A program made the position numbers and the translations under genes. Of a stretch of DNA of 64,000 bases, positions 1-13,299 are shown one piece after another. Source of the DNA: Panopea generosa (Eukaryota > Mollusca > Bivalvia > Adapedonta > Hiatellidae); NCBI GenBank assembly GCA_029582155.1, contig CM055895.1:11566770-11630769 (forward strand), written 5' to 3'. The notes under the pieces are model-generated. The model was not told the origin of the DNA and ran no database searches. It worked only from the letters and a program-made list of their open reading frames with translations. Each line of letters starts with the position of its first letter. Position 1 is the first letter of the stretch.

Positions 1-2225
1 ATATTCAGTGATGCAACCGGTGTTAAATCGCTAGATTATCTCATAAAGAAACTATGGAATAGCATCTTCAGTGATACAAGCCGGCGTTAAATCGCCTGAA
101 TATCACATATATCTATAGTTATACATGGTCGATGTAAAGAAAGTATGGAATATCATCTTCAGTGAAACAAGCCGGCGTTATATAGCCAGATTATCGCATA
201 AAGAAAGTATGGAATATCATCTTCAGTGAAAAAAGCCGGCATTAAATGCCAGATTATCGCATAAAGAAGTATGGAATATCATCTTCAGTGAAACAAGCCA
301 GCGTTATATCGCTAGATTATCGCATAAAGAAAGTATGGAATATCATCTTCAGTGATGCAAGTCAGCGTCAAATGCCAGATTATTACATATGTCTATATAG
401 TTATGCATGGCCGATGTAAGGAAAGTAAAGAATATCATCTTCAGTGATAAATCGCCAGAATATTACATATATCTATAGTTATGCATGGCCGATGTAAAGA
501 AGGTATAGAATATCATCTTCAGTGATAAATCGCCAGTAATTACATATATCTATAGTTATGCATGGCTGATGTATGGAAAGTATGGAATATCATATTCAGT
601 GATGCAACCGGCGTTAAATCGCTAGATTATCGCATAAAGAAAGTATGACATATCATCTTCAGTGATACAAGCCGGCGTTAAATCGCCTGAATATCGCAAA
701 TATCTATAGTTATGCATGGCCAATGTACAGAAAGTATAGAATATCATCTTCAGTGATAAAATCCGGCGTTAAATTGCCAAATTATCGCATATGTCAATAG
801 TTGTGCATGGCCAATGTAAAGAAAGTATAGAATACCATCTTCGGTGATACAAGCCGGCATTAAATCGCCAGATTATCGCATATGTCAATAGTTATGCATG
901 GCCAATGTAAAGAAAGTATAGAATACCATCTTCGGTGAAACAAGTCGGCATTAAATCGCCAGATTATCGCATATGTCAATAGTTATGTATGGCCAATGTA
1001 AAGAAAGTATAGAATACCATCTTCGGTGAAACAAGTCGGCATTAAATCGCCAGATTATCGCATATGTCAATAGTTATGCATGGCCAATGTTAAGAAAGTA
1101 TAGAATACCATCTTCGGTGAAACAAGTCGGCATTAAATCGCCAGATTATCGCATATGTCAATAGCTATGCATGGCCAATGTTAAGAAAGTATGGAATAGC
1201 ATCTTCGGTGAAACAAGCCGGCATTAACTCGCCAGAATATCACATATGTCAATAGTTATGCATGGCCAATGTAAAGAAAGTATAGAAAACCATCTTCGGT
1301 GAAACAAGTTGGCATTAAATCGCCAGATTATCGCATATGTCAATAGTTGTGCATGGCCAATGTAAAAAAAGTATAGAATACCATCTTCGGTGATACAAGC
1401 CGGCATTAAATCGCCAGATTATCGCATATGTCAATAGTTATGCATGGCCAATGTACAGAAAGTATACAATACCATCTTCGGTGAAACAAGTCGGCATTAA
1501 ATCGCCAGAATATCACATATGTCAAAAGTTATGCATGGCCAATGTTAAGAAAGTATAGAATACCATCTCCGGTGAAACAAGTCGGCATTTAATCGCCAGA
1601 TTATCGCATATGTCGATAGTTGTGCATGGCCAATGTAAAGAAAGTATAGAATACCATCTTCGGTGATACAAACCGGCGTTAAATCGCCAGAATATCACAT
1701 ATATCTATAGTTATTCATGGCCGATGTACAGAAAGTATGGAATAGCATCTTCGGTGATACAAAATGGCGTTTAATTGCCAGATTCTCACATATGTCTTTA
1801 TGTATGCATGGCCAATGTAAAAAAAGTATAGAATATCATCTTCGGTGAAACAAGCCGGCATTAAATCGCCAGATTATCGCATGTGTCAATAGTTATGCAT
1901 GACCAATGTAAAGAAAGTATAGAATATCATCTTCGGTGATACAAACCGGCGTTAAATCGCCAGAATATCACATATATCTATAGATATGCATGGCCAATGT
2001 ACAGAAAGTATGGAATAGCATCTTCGGTGATACAAAATGGCGTTAAATTGCCAGATTATCGCATATGTCAATAGTTATTCATGGCCAATGTACAGAAAGT
2101 ATGGAATAGCATCTTCGGTGATACAAACCGACGTTAAATCGCCAGAATATCACATATATCTATAGATATGCATGGCCAATGTACAGAAAGTATGGCACAG
2201 CATGTTCGGTGTTACAAGCTCGTGT
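1..2225. repeat. 91-bp tandem satellite array
   Basis: About two dozen head-to-tail units read roughly as: cgccagattatcgcat, a 'gtcaatagttatgcatggccaatgt' type segment, 'agaaagtatagaat', 'catcttcggtgaaacaag', 'cggcattaaat'. Full units are 91 bp. In the first 700 bp many units are about 63 bp because the middle 'tatgtcaatagttatgcatggccaatg' part is missing. The array runs off the left edge and ends near 2225. The small minus-strand ORF inside it is a product of the repeat. Confidence 0.93.
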
Positions 2226-3180
2226 TAAATATAAAAGTTGTCTATTTCAAGAAGACAATTTAACCCTGTCTGAAACAACGTTTAACACCATTAAACAAAG
2301 AAACTAATTAAAAACAGAACATGTTCACAATCTTAATCCCAGCAGTAGTATTACCCATGGCGGAACAGTCCCAGCGATGATGTATTTCTTAATTACAAAG
2401 ACAAAACAAGAAAATAAACCAATCAGCAGCCTCCGAGAATCATTTAATTGTGACGCTTCTGTTTTCAAGACACACACGCTTCGTCAATAACCTGTTATTT
2501 GCCAATGCATGCATGATTTACACGTCTCTTGTTGGAATCAATAGAACAAAGAAAAATACAAAATGTTATGCTCTGGGAATAATAAACTGGTATTTTCAGA
2601 AGAAGGCTCCATGCCCGACAAAAAAAATGCTATAACACGCGTTTCATAGTTTACTTAATTTGTATATAAACAACAGTGAATACATTTACGATATTCTTTA
2701 TAAATCTTTACATAGTTAAACAAATATAACAATATCGTATTCCCTATTAGCCGTTAAGCGGCACTTTTCTCCATTTATACACTTTACTCCCATGATCACT
2801 TGGTAATCACGTGGTAATGTAGTTCAGCATATCTTGTTAATACAAAACGTAAAACATCTCAAACATAGTATAACAATTCCTTGTATCATACCAATAATAT
2901 TGAATATCATATTCACAACTCTTATATTTCCATGATTTACCATTACTACATAACTCATATATTCAAATCTAAATCACAGTTATACTCAATTATGTTTTAT
3001 AAAACAACATCGTAATACTTTACAACTTAACGTTAACTGATATATTAACAAAAGTGATACATTAGCGTTATATACAACATTCCAGTATTAATAACATTTT
3101 CTAAGCAAAAACAAATATCACTTATACAGACACACATGCTTATTTGTGCTACCATGTGCTATCTTGCAAAAGTGGCCTGC
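2226..3180. other. AT-rich intergenic stretch, nothing recognised
   Basis: No coding potential beyond a 61-codon chance frame at 2450-2635, no RNA gene and no clear repeat. It separates the 91-bp satellite from a SINE. Confidence 0.6.
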
Positions 3181-3357
3181 AATACAGTGTATAGAGTGTT
3201 GGCCGCTCATGTTATAGGTTATGGTTCGAACTTCAGCTCGAACTCTGGCCTCTCATAAAGAACACCCAGTGCTGAATCTACCTATTCAGGAAACGTCTCG
3301 AGATCATATGTGCTCTGGACCTTCTCCGCAATCGAGCTAAAATAAATTAGTATAATA
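3181..3357 (+). mobile_element. tRNA-derived SINE, family B (degenerate copy)
   Basis: The 5' part resembles a tRNA head ('gtatagagtgttggccgctcatg', then 'ggttatggttcgaac', a B-box-like block). The 3' part ends with 'gcaatcgagctaaaataaattag', the same tail as copies at 4075, 26836 and 41601. The left part of the head is worn, so it is probably inactive. Confidence 0.7.
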
Positions 3358-3471
3358 CATATGGCTATACCACGTCACTTTTGACATCACCAGTAACTCC
3401 AGTTTTATGTATCAGGTAGTTAATAGGAATAGCACTTTTAACATTTACAATAACGATGCAGACAATGGTTT

Positions 3472-3705
3472 CAACTGTCTGGCGTATTACCTTTATAACA
3501 ACAATAACATTATTAACGTGTCTGGCATATTATCTGTAGAGCAATAATAACATTATTTAGGTGCCTGTCATATTATCTTTATAACAACGAAAACATTATT
3601 TACGTGTCTGTCATATTATCTTTACAACAATAATAACATTACTTTCGTGTCTGTTATATTAACTTTATAACCATAATAAAACTATTTGCATTCGCTGTTA
3701 TATTA
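3472..3705. repeat. 43-bp minisatellite, about 5 units
   Basis: Diverged units of the type 'gtgtctgtcatattatcttt' followed by 'ataacaacaataacattatttac' repeat every 43 bp. No coding content. Confidence 0.8.
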
Positions 3706-4010
3706 TAAGGTAAGATATAAAAATTAACATACGGACGCACATAATGACATTTATCTACATTAAGATAGACATATACATTTGGGCAGTTAGTATTTAAACT
3801 GTAACACATACTAGTAGCTAGTCACCAACCATTCTTGAGAATATTCTTAGACTTGAGCTTGAAAATGAAAAGTTCAACCTAGGATATCTAGTTTACCATG
3901 ACAGATAAAATAACTGTGATCGTTTATTTCACTATGTATAAGATGTCCCTACATGCTGGCAAACTTTAACCTAAATAATTGGTCTCTAAGTGAGTTTTTC
4001 AAAATTCATT
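3706..4010. other. AT-rich spacer, nothing recognised
   Basis: Unique AT-rich sequence between the 43-bp minisatellite and the 47-bp array. No ORF or RNA gene seen. Confidence 0.5.
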
Positions 4011-7000
4011 CTTGAATACACTTAATAAATATAGTAATAAAATAACAAGTTTACCACAAATCGTCCACTTAGTTTATATTAATTTATTTTAGCTCGATTG
4101 CGATGAAAGCTCAGAGCTTATATGAACCGCTCTCGAGTCCGTTTCCTAGGTAGAACAAGTACTGAGTGTTGTTTTACAAGAGGCTTGGGGATAGAACCCG
4201 CAACCTCTGGCGTGAGCGGCCAACACTCTATCCATTAGACTACCGCCCCGCTTGAATCGCCCACTTAATAAATATAATAATAAAATAACAAGTTTACCAC
4301 AACTCGCACACTTAATAAATATAGTAATACTATAACAAGTTTACCACAAATCGCACACTTAATAAATATAGTAATACTATAACAAGTTTACCACAACTCG
4401 CACACTTTATAAATATAGTAATAAAATACATGTTTACTACAACTCGCACATTTATTTATAGTAATACAAAAACAAGTATACCACAACTCGCACACTTAAT
4501 AAATATAGTAAAACAACTCGCACACTTAGTAAATATAGTAATACAATAACAAGTTTATCACAACTCGCACGCTTAATAAATATAGTAATAAAATAACAAG
4601 TTTACAACAACTCGCACACTTAATAAATATAGTAATAAAATAACAAGTTTACCACAACTCGCACACTTAATAAATATAGTAATACAATAACAAGTTTACC
4701 ACAACTCGCACACTTAATAAATATAATAATACAATAAATATAGTAATAAAATAACAAGTTTACCACAACTCGAACACTTAATAAATATAGTAATAAAATA
4801 ACAAGTTTACCACAACTCGCACACTTTATAAATATAGTAATACTATAACAAGTTTACCACAACTCGCACACTTAATAAATATAGCAATACAATAAATAAA
4901 GTAATAAAATAACAAGTTTACCACAACTCGAACACTTAATAAATATAGTAATAAAATAACAAGTTTACCACAACTCGAACACTTAATAAATATAGTAATA
5001 AAATAACAAGTTTACCACAACTCGCACACTTTATAAATATAGTAATACAATAACAAGTTTACCACAACTCGAACACTTAATAAATAAAGTAATAAAATAA
5101 CAAGTTTACCACAACTCGAACACTTAATAAATATAGTAATAAAATAACAAGTTTACCACAACTCGAACACTTAATAAATATAGTAATACAATAACAAGTT
5201 TACCACAACTCGCACACTTAATAAATATAGTAATACAATAACAAGTTTACCACAACTCGCACACTTAATAAATATAGTAATACAATAAATAAAGTAATAA
5301 AATAACAAGTTTACCACAACTCGAACGCTTAATAAATATAGTAATAAAATAACAAGTTTACCACAACTCGCACACTTTATAAATATAGTAATACAATAAC
5401 AAGTTTACCACAACTCGCACACTTAATAAATATAGTAATAAAATAACAAGTTTACCACAACTCGCACACTTAATAAATATAGTAATAGAATAACAAATTT
5501 ACCACAACTCGCACACTTAATAAATATAGTAATAAAATAACAAGTTTATCACAACTCGCACACATTATAAATATAGTTATAAAATAACAAGTTTACCACA
5601 ACTCGCACACTTTATAAATATAGTAATAAAATAACAAGTTTACCACAACTCGCATACTTAATTAAAATAGTAATAAAATAACAAGTTCACCACATCTCGC
5701 ACACTTTATAAATATAGTAATACAATAACAAGTTTACCACAACTCGCACACTAAATAAATATAGTAATAAAATAACAAGTATACCACAACTCGCACACTT
5801 TATAAATATAGTAATACAATAACAAGTTTACCACAACTCGCACACTTAATCAATATAGTAATACAATAAATATAGTAATAAAATAACAAGTTTACCTTAC
5901 CTCGCATACTTAATTAAAATAGTAATAAAATAACAAGTTTACCACAACTTGCACACTTCATAAATATAGTAATAAAATAACAAGTTTACCACAACTCGCA
6001 CAATTAATAAATATAGTAATACAATAACAAGTTTACCACAACTCGCACACTTAATAAATATAGTAATAAAATAACAAGTTTACCACAACTTGCACACTTA
6101 ATAAATATAGTAATAAAATAACAAGTTTACAACAATTCGCATACTTAATTAAAAAAGTAATAAAATAACAAGTTTACCACAACTCGCACACTTAATAAAT
6201 ATAGTAATAAAATAACAAGTTTACCACAACTCGCACACTTAATAAATATAGTAATAAAATAACAAGTTTATCACAACTCGCACACATTATGAATATAGTA
6301 ATAAAATAACAAGTTTACCACAACTCGCACACTTTATAAATATAGTAATAAAATAACAAGTTTACCACAACTCGCATACTTAATTAAAATAGTCATAAAA
6401 TAACGAGTTTACCACAACTCGCACACTTTATAAATATAGTAATACAATAACAAGTTTACCACAACTCGCACACTAAATAAATATAGTAATAAAATAACAA
6501 GTATACCACAACTCGCACACTTTATAAATATAGTAATACAATAACAAGTTTACCACAACTCGCACACTTAATAAATATAGTAATACAATAAATATAGTAA
6601 TAAAATAACAAGTTTACCTTAACTCGCATACTTAATTAAAATAGTAATAAAATAACAAGTTTACCACAACTTGCACACTTTATAAATATAGTAATAAAAT
6701 AACAAGTTTACCACAACTCGCACACTTAATAAATATAGTAATAAAATAACAAGTTTACCACAACTCGCACACCTAATAAATATAGTAATAAAATAACAAG
6801 TTTACCACAACTCGCACACTTAATAAATATAGTAATAAAATAACAAGTTTACCACAACTCGCATACTTAATTAAAAAAGTAATAAAATAACAAGTTTACC
6901 ACAACTCGCACACTTAATAAATATAGTAATAAAATAACAAGTTTACCACAACTCGCACACTTAATAAATATAGTAATAAAATAACAAGTTTACCACAACT

Positions 7001-8352
7001 TGCACACTTAATAAATATAGTAATAAAATAACAAGTTTACAACAACTCGCATCCTTAATTAAAATAGTAATAAAATAACAAGTTTACCACAACTTGCACA
7101 CTTAATAAATATAGTAATAAAATAACAAGTTTACCACAACTCGCATACTTAATTAAAATAGTAATAAAATAACAAGTTTACCACAACTCACACACTTAAT
7201 AAATATAGTAATAAAATAACAAGTTAACCACAACTCGCACACTTAATAAATATAGTAATAAAATAACAAGTTTACCACAACTCGCACACTTAATAAATAT
7301 AGTAATAAAATAACAAGTTTATCACAACTCGCACACATTATAAATATAGTAATAAAATAACAAGTTTACCACAACTCGCACACTTTATAAATATAGTAAT
7401 AAAATAACAAGTTTACCACAACTCGCATACTTAATTAAAATAGTAATAAAATAACAAGTTTACCACAACTCGCATACTTTATAAATATAGTAATACAAGA
7501 ACAAGTTTACCACAACTCGCACACTAAATAAATATAGTAATAAAATAACAAGTATACCACAACTCGCACACTTTATAAATATAGTAATACAATAACAAGT
7601 TTACCACAACTGGCACACTTAATAAATATAGTAATACAATAAATATAGTAATAAAATAACAAGTTTACCTTAACTCGCATACTTAATAAATATAGTAATA
7701 CAATAACAAGTTTACCACAACTCGCACACTTAATTAATAAAGTAATAAAATAACAAGTTTACCTTAACTCGCATACTTAATTAAAATAGTAATAAAATAA
7801 CAAGTTTACCACAACTTGCACACTTTATAAATATAGTAATACAATAACAAGTTTACCACAACTCGCATACTTAATAAATATAGTAATAAAATAACAAGTT
7901 TACCACAACTCGCACACTTAATAAATATAGTAATAAAATAACAAGTTTACCACAACTCGCACACTTAATAAATATAGTAATAAAATAACAAGTTTACCAC
8001 AACTAGCACACTTAATAAATATAGTAATAAAATAACAAATTTACCACAACTCGCATACTTAATTAAAAAAGTAATAAAATAACAAGTTTACCACAACTTG
8101 CACACTTAATAAATATAGTAATAAAATAACAAGTTTATCACAACTCGTACACTTAATAAATATAGTAATACAATAAATATAGTAATAAAATAACAAGTTT
8201 ACCACAACTCGCATACTTAATTAAAATAGTAATACAATAACAAGTTTACCACAACTCGCACACTTTATAAATATAGTAATAAAAGAACAAGTTTATCACA
8301 ACTCGCACACTTAATTAAACTAGTAATAAAATAACAAATTTACCACAACTCA
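4011..8352. repeat. 47-bp tandem satellite array, about 85 units
   Basis: The unit is approximately 'acaagtttaccacaactcgc' followed by 'acacttaataaatatagtaataaaata', 47 bp. Variants use 'tttataaatatag' or 'aattaaaatag' in the second half, and some units carry a partial duplication 'aatacaataaatatagtaat'. Rare variants recur together at about 5546/5779/5861, 6270/6499/6587 and 7318/7551/7635, showing amplification of multi-unit blocks. A SINE interrupts the array at 4075-4252. The whole array is AT-rich with almost no open frames. Confidence 0.96.
4075..4252 (-). mobile_element. SINE family B inserted in the 47-bp array
   Basis: Read on the minus strand: a tRNA-like head with a B-box-like 'ggttctatcccc' block, then a body ending in 'atcgcaatcgagctaaaataaatt'. 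Array sequence lies on both sides. The flanks share 'aatcgtccactta' (left) and 'aatcgcccactta' (right), a 13-bp match with one difference. This fits a target-site duplication, although array units resemble each other anyway. Confidence 0.8.
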
Positions 8353-9015
8353 AAGTGGTACCCTTTGAATGTATGTATCAAGACTGAGTTGAAATATATA
8401 ATTACCAGCAAGAACTGACTGTACCATCATTTTCGAAGAAATGTGTTAAAGTGGTATGAATTATACTTCACGGTGTATATATTAACGTACTTGTACATTA
8501 TATTTTGCTGCTATAGATGCTATACAATTGAAAAAGAAGTGCCTCGGGTTAAACGTAAGAAACTGTGCACAGCGAGTAATTTACTATCCAGTGCTATGAG
8601 CGGCACGTGGGCTGTGTTGCCGCCCCGCCCAACATCGTGGTAGTGGATATCAACGAGGCAGCATTGTATGGTATGGACGCTGTAGAAAAGAACAGCTGCA
8701 CTCACAGCGAGCTTGGAAGTATTTAAAATACAGCCACGGGAGTATAACAAGACTTGACCCGCTGGCGTCTATGAATAAATGCATGGTAATTTGACGTTGG
8801 GCACATAATTTTGACATTTCAAAATATTTGCATCTATAAAAAAATTGCCACATAATAGTGAATGTCAAAAAAAAGAATAGAGCAACTTTTGACCTCAATT
8901 TATATTCAGATATTCTATTTCAGATAAAAAAAGAAATGATTAAATCCAAAAAATCACGGATTTTATTAATAGAATTAATCAGCGATACAAGTCCATCCAG
9001 TGATAGATGCCACAA
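8353..9015. other. Intergenic stretch, nothing recognised
   Basis: Short overlapping frames at 8443-8898 on both strands show no recognisable protein features. No RNA gene or clear repeat. Confidence 0.5.
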
Positions 9016-9017
9016 AG

Positions 9018-9094
9018 AAAACCAATGGGATTGAACCCACGACCTTCCGCATGCGAGGCGGACGCTCCACCACTAGACCAGGCCGCGGTCCAGT
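9018..9094 (-). mobile_element. tRNA-like SINE head fragment
   Basis: On the minus strand it reads ggcctggtctagtggtggag (A-box-like), then a C/G-rich anticodon-arm-like part, then gtcgtgggttcaatccc (B-box-like). The T-loop motif GGTTCAA is intact. No body follows, so this is most likely a SINE head and not a functional tRNA. Confidence 0.6.
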
Positions 9095-9250
9095 TAATTA
9101 TAAGTGTATATGTGTGTAATACTCGTATTATTTGTAGATAATCTACCATGTTACTGTACCCAACTAGTTAGAAACTGTACAAATATCCTTCAGTGGAAGA
9201 GAAATTGCCTACCCTAGTCTTGATTAATTCACCAGATACCTGCTATTCAA

Positions 9251-9448
9251 GTGAGTGAGTGAGTGAGTGAGTGAGTGAGTGAGTGAGTGAGTGAGTGAGT
9301 GAGTGAGTGAGTGAGTGAGTGAGTGAGTGAGTGAGTGAGTGAGTGAGTGAGTGAGTGAGTGAGTGAGTGAGTGAGTGAGTGAGTGAGTGAGTGAGTGAGT
9401 GAGTGAGTGAGTGAGTGAGTGAGTGAGTGAGTGAGTGAGTGAGTGAGT
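9251..9448. repeat. (GTGA)n microsatellite, about 50 copies
   Basis: Almost perfect tetranucleotide run of about 198 bp. The minus-strand 74-codon Ser-Leu-Thr-His frame over it is an artefact. Confidence 0.99.
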
Positions 9449-9814
9449 TATTTTTGTCCAAAATCAAGACTAAAGTAAGGATGGGGTAATGTTACCTGTA
9501 GGTTTTGGCATATATAATTTAAATAATAATACTAATAATAATTATGTTTTTATTTTGGAGGTCGGGTAACTCATTAAGATTCTATATACACTTCTTACCT
9601 ACCACAATGTATTCTTTAAAATATACATTAGGCCTACAACAACATATTTAACGTACAGCGTATTGTGTGGGTTTTATATGAAAACCATAAACAAAAAAGA
9701 GAACGTTTTATTTGTTCAATGCCCCTCATAAACAACACATATAACAATCTAACATACAGCAGCTGTACCTTGGTATTAACTACAGCTTTTGCATTGTTTG
9801 TGAATTTTATTTAT

Positions 9815-9912
9815 TAACAATTTAATGAGATGTCTTTTGGCCATTTTAATAATTATTATATTTTATAAGACATTTTATAGCGTTTTCTCCAGATATACTC
9901 GTTTTAAATGGG
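9815..9912. repeat. Dispersed repeat, copy 1
   Basis: Sequence 'taatgagatgtcttttggcc', then '..ttttataagacattttatagcgtttt..ccagatatac', resembles 34405-34500 ('taatgagatgccttttatcc', then '..tttaagacattttaagcagttttgctgatatac'). This suggests an old interspersed element with unclear ends. Confidence 0.45.
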
Positions 9913-10253
9913 AGTGTATGGTGTAAACTAGCAGGAACTGGTGTGTTTTATCATCTCGATATAAGTATATATATCTCTGAAATATTTGAATTTTAGAATG
10001 TTTTACTTCCAAACAAAATAAAAGATTTTTGTTCGTCAAATAAATCTAAAAACGTATCTAGGTGTGTAACAGTCGGTATAAATCATTAAAGATACACCTC
10101 AAATACTACATGAATCATTTCTCTTACTAAATATGTTATTAAACTTTTGGCATAAATGTTCAAATCATTTGTTATATACTCATTTGTAAGGTTTGTGAAG
10201 GATGGTCCACCCCGACCCTTACAAACATATGACGGTTGAAGAAATGGATTACC

Positions 10254-10352
10254 ATTCTTCTTCTTCTTCTTTTTCTTCTTCTTCTTCTTCTTCTTCTTCT
10301 TCTTCTTCTCTTCTTCTTCTTCTTCTTCTTCTTCTTCTTCTTCTTCTTCTTC
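10254..10352. repeat. (TTC)n microsatellite
   Basis: A TTC run of about 98 bp with a few interruptions. It produces poly-Ser/Leu frames on plus and poly-Lys/Arg frames on minus, which are not genes. Confidence 0.98.
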
Positions 10353-10479
10353 CTATAGCTTACTGGCCACATTCAACTGTCTGAATCTTCTGTCAAGGAT
10401 GTGGCATAAAGAGAAGAAAAAAAGGAGTAAAAACTGGAAGTATGTACTGTTAATTTTAAAGAAATAAAAATAAGTTAGA

Positions 10480-11830
10480 TAGAGTAGTTGGCAAGATGAG
10501 CTTTAAAAGCAATAATTGAGTCGACTGACGTTTTGTCCGGTTGCAGTTTGTTCCAGTCCCTGATAGTCCGAGGGAAGAATGACTGTTGTCTTTGCGTGGT
10601 GCTTCATATGCTACTGTGAGGGTATGATGGTGGGATGTTCTGGATTGTCTTGTTGGTCTATGAAGGTGTACTAGCTGTTTTGCAACCTTCTGGTGTTCTA
10701 TTTTGTATAGCATGGTTAGTCATGCCTCTCTGTGCCTACCTTCGAGTGATTTCCATTAAAGTTCATTGATCATGTCTGTAACGCTTGATCTGCTGTGGTA
10801 TCGGGTTTTCACAAACTAGCCGCTCTCCTCTATATCATTTCAAGTCGTTTTTTGTATCCATTTTCGTAGGGGTCCCAGACACAGCTGGCGTACTCTGCTG
10901 TTGGTCTAACTATAGTCTTTTATGCTGTTTCTTTTGTTTTAGTTGACGAAATATAAAGATTTATTCTGAGGAAGCTAATAGTTTTGTTTGTCTCAGATGT
11001 GATGTAGTTGGTGTGCTGTCCCCAATCAAATTTTTGTTTAAAAGTTGATGGTGCATCTTAAATATTTTGTTGACTAAACGCGCTGAAGAGTGTGGTTGCG
11101 AAGTTTGTAGTTGTATATGATAGGTTGTCCGTTGCTGGTGATTGACATTATGTTGCATTGTCTTCTTCCAGATGTTTTTGCAGTTGCCTAGTTTGTTCAA
11201 ATATTCTTGTAGATTGTGACAGTCAGCAACGGAGGTGATAGTTAGATATCCCACGATGTCGTCTGCAAAAAATCGAACAGTAGCTCTGATGTCTTCCGGC
11301 ATGTCGTTTATAAAGTATAGGAAGAGATTTGGTCCGAGGACAGCTCCTTGGGGAACTCCAGACTGGACTCTGACTTGATCGGATGTTTAACATCTATGAT
11401 TACGGTCTGGGTGCGGTTAGTGCAACATATTGCACGTTTCCAAGGAGCCTTTTAAAGATTTTTATTTTGCGTCTCCTTGTCCAAATAATAAAGAAAGCTG
11501 TCCATTCACGCCTTATTTAATCAGGCTAGGGTGCGGTCAAGCAAGAAATCTTCAATCCAATGGTTGGTCTTTCCCTGGTTTCCGTAGTGGTGCAGTTTGT
11601 TTAGGAGGCGGCTACGTGAGACCTTGTTGAACGCTTTCGAGAATCCATTACGAGAATGTCTGTCTGTTTACCTTGTCTATATTTGATGAAAGTTCATCTG
11701 TAAACTCTAGTAAATTAGTTCTGCATGATCGGCCTTTTCTGAATCCGTGTTGTAAGGGAGAAGTCCATTACGAGGATGCCTGTCTGTTAACCTTGTTCCA
11801 GGTTTGCTGAAATTTCTGTTTTGCTTTTGC
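10480..11830 (-). pseudogene. LINE copy A: decayed reverse transcriptase
   Basis: Reading leftwards on the minus strand in shifting frames, I see the RT block LQHGFRKGRSCRTNLLEFTD (about 11755-11690), a (V)MDFSKAF-type block broken by a frameshift (about 11655-11625), SGVPQGAVLGP (about 11370-11335), FADD within RFFADDIVGY (about 11275-11245) and a C-terminal FFPRTIRDWN motif (about 10580-10550). Block order matches a Jockey/CR1-type non-LTR retrotransposon. Frameshifts and stops mean no intact protein, the endonuclease part is missing, and a partial duplication sits at 11757-11830. Related to copy C downstream, but not the same insertion. Confidence 0.85.
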
Positions 11831-11989
11831 CGATATACTGGTATACCCTCAACTTGTGTATTATTACTAGTGGAGTGCAAGAAGAAAATTGAGTGGAAAA
11901 TGAAAAAGATTAGGAAGAGCAGGAGGGTTAATAGAGATTGAAGGAGGTAAAGAGAGGGAAAGAAAAAAAGAGGACAGAAGAGTTTAAGA

Positions 11990-12215
11990 ATTAAATGGAT
12001 CGCGAGTGCTGGGTCTTCAAGACCTGGGTCTTGAAGTAGTCCTGCGACTCTGCCTGACAGGTGTGAACGGGGAGCTGATTCCACAGCGCAACGGTTCTTG
12101 GGAAGGAAGAAAATCGCGTGAAAATCCTTCTCCACCAGTAGCTGATGATATTGTAACAGAATAAGCTCCTGACCATGCTGGCAATCTATCTAAATAAGAC
12201 TCACTTGTGAACACT
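11990..12215 (-). pseudogene. LINE fragment B: RT C-terminal tail
   Basis: A minus-strand frame contains 'FSSFPRTVALWNQLP', then '..SQDYFKTQV'. This is the end-of-ORF motif of Jockey/CR1-like RT proteins (consensus like SFFPRTI..WN.LP). Only the tail survives. A 142-codon frame over 11707-12135 reads partly through unrelated pyrimidine-rich sequence. Confidence 0.75.
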
Positions 12216-13270
12216 GTAACTGTACATTTGTCTTAACCAACACACAATCATTGTATTAAACGAGCATGTCATTAATAAGACTATCTTTACATGGAAAAAC
12301 AATGATTATTTACATAATCATCCATATTTCATATATATGAACTCACCTTATGCTTGTAGATTGAAATATCAACATAAATCGAAAATTAATTGATTTGACA
12401 TGAAATCTTGCACTGGGTGGGGAAAAAATATCTATTCAGTTATTATATCTGCATAGTTTAATACTATGTGTAAATTAAATAATACTTTAAATTCATATGT
12501 CACTTTTAACATAAGTATAATCTGTCAAAACATGTTCCATTGCCTTTGATTTTAAAGATAAATGTAAGTATCCTTAAATGACCATCCAAAAACTCTGTTG
12601 TCAAATTTCTGCCGTCAACAAGCCACATTGAATATCTGTTTCAGTACTAATGTAAATCTTTCCCAACCTATAAATACAAATTATGATGCTAACTATTCAC
12701 TAAGAATAATTATAATAATGTCTTACCTTCAAATAATGCTGTGTATGTTCGAATAAGAAATAGTATCTAAATTTCCCTCCTTTAAAGTTGCCAGAGTGGG
12801 AAGATTTGAAAATATGTCCACCTCAAATATGGCATCTTCATTTCTACTTTATTTCGAGTTTTAATATTAACTTGCATGATTTACATCTGAACTATGACAT
12901 TGTGACAACATCCTTTTCATGCTAACTTATGATATGGAAATGGTGTTTTTATTGTGTTAAATGAAATGTTCGTGTTTCAAATCCGGCAACATGGTGGACA
13001 TTTGCCAGATCAGCCAGATTCTGGGAACACGTGTATACGAAATGCACAATTTTGATTGGTTTAGAAGTGCCAGAATCCAGACTTTTTGCCTATATAAACG
13101 CTTAGAAACTTTAGATTTTAGCTCACTTTAAGTTCCAGACTTTTAACATCGAAGTCCATAATCACTTCCGGTACATTTTAAATCTTATTATCGTACAACA
13201 GTAGTATTCATTGTGTATATATAATCTTGCCTTATTGGAGACACTGTGAGTTAATTAGTTGTCTATATAA
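12216..13270. other. Intergenic stretch, nothing firm
   Basis: AT-rich sequence without ORFs above background. A TATA-like 'gcctatataaacgc' lies near 13089 but no gene follows it, so I do not call a promoter. Confidence 0.5.
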
Positions 13271-13299
13271 ATCAGCTATGCCATCCAATCTTGTTGTAT

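Noticed and set aside
4011..8352. CRISPR-like array of regular repeats
   Set aside because: The whole 47-bp unit is repeated with no unique spacers, and the context is eukaryotic.
9243..10384. Low-complexity ORFs (Ser-Leu-Thr-His, poly-Ser/Leu, poly-Lys/Arg)
   Set aside because: Translations of the GTGA and TTC microsatellites.
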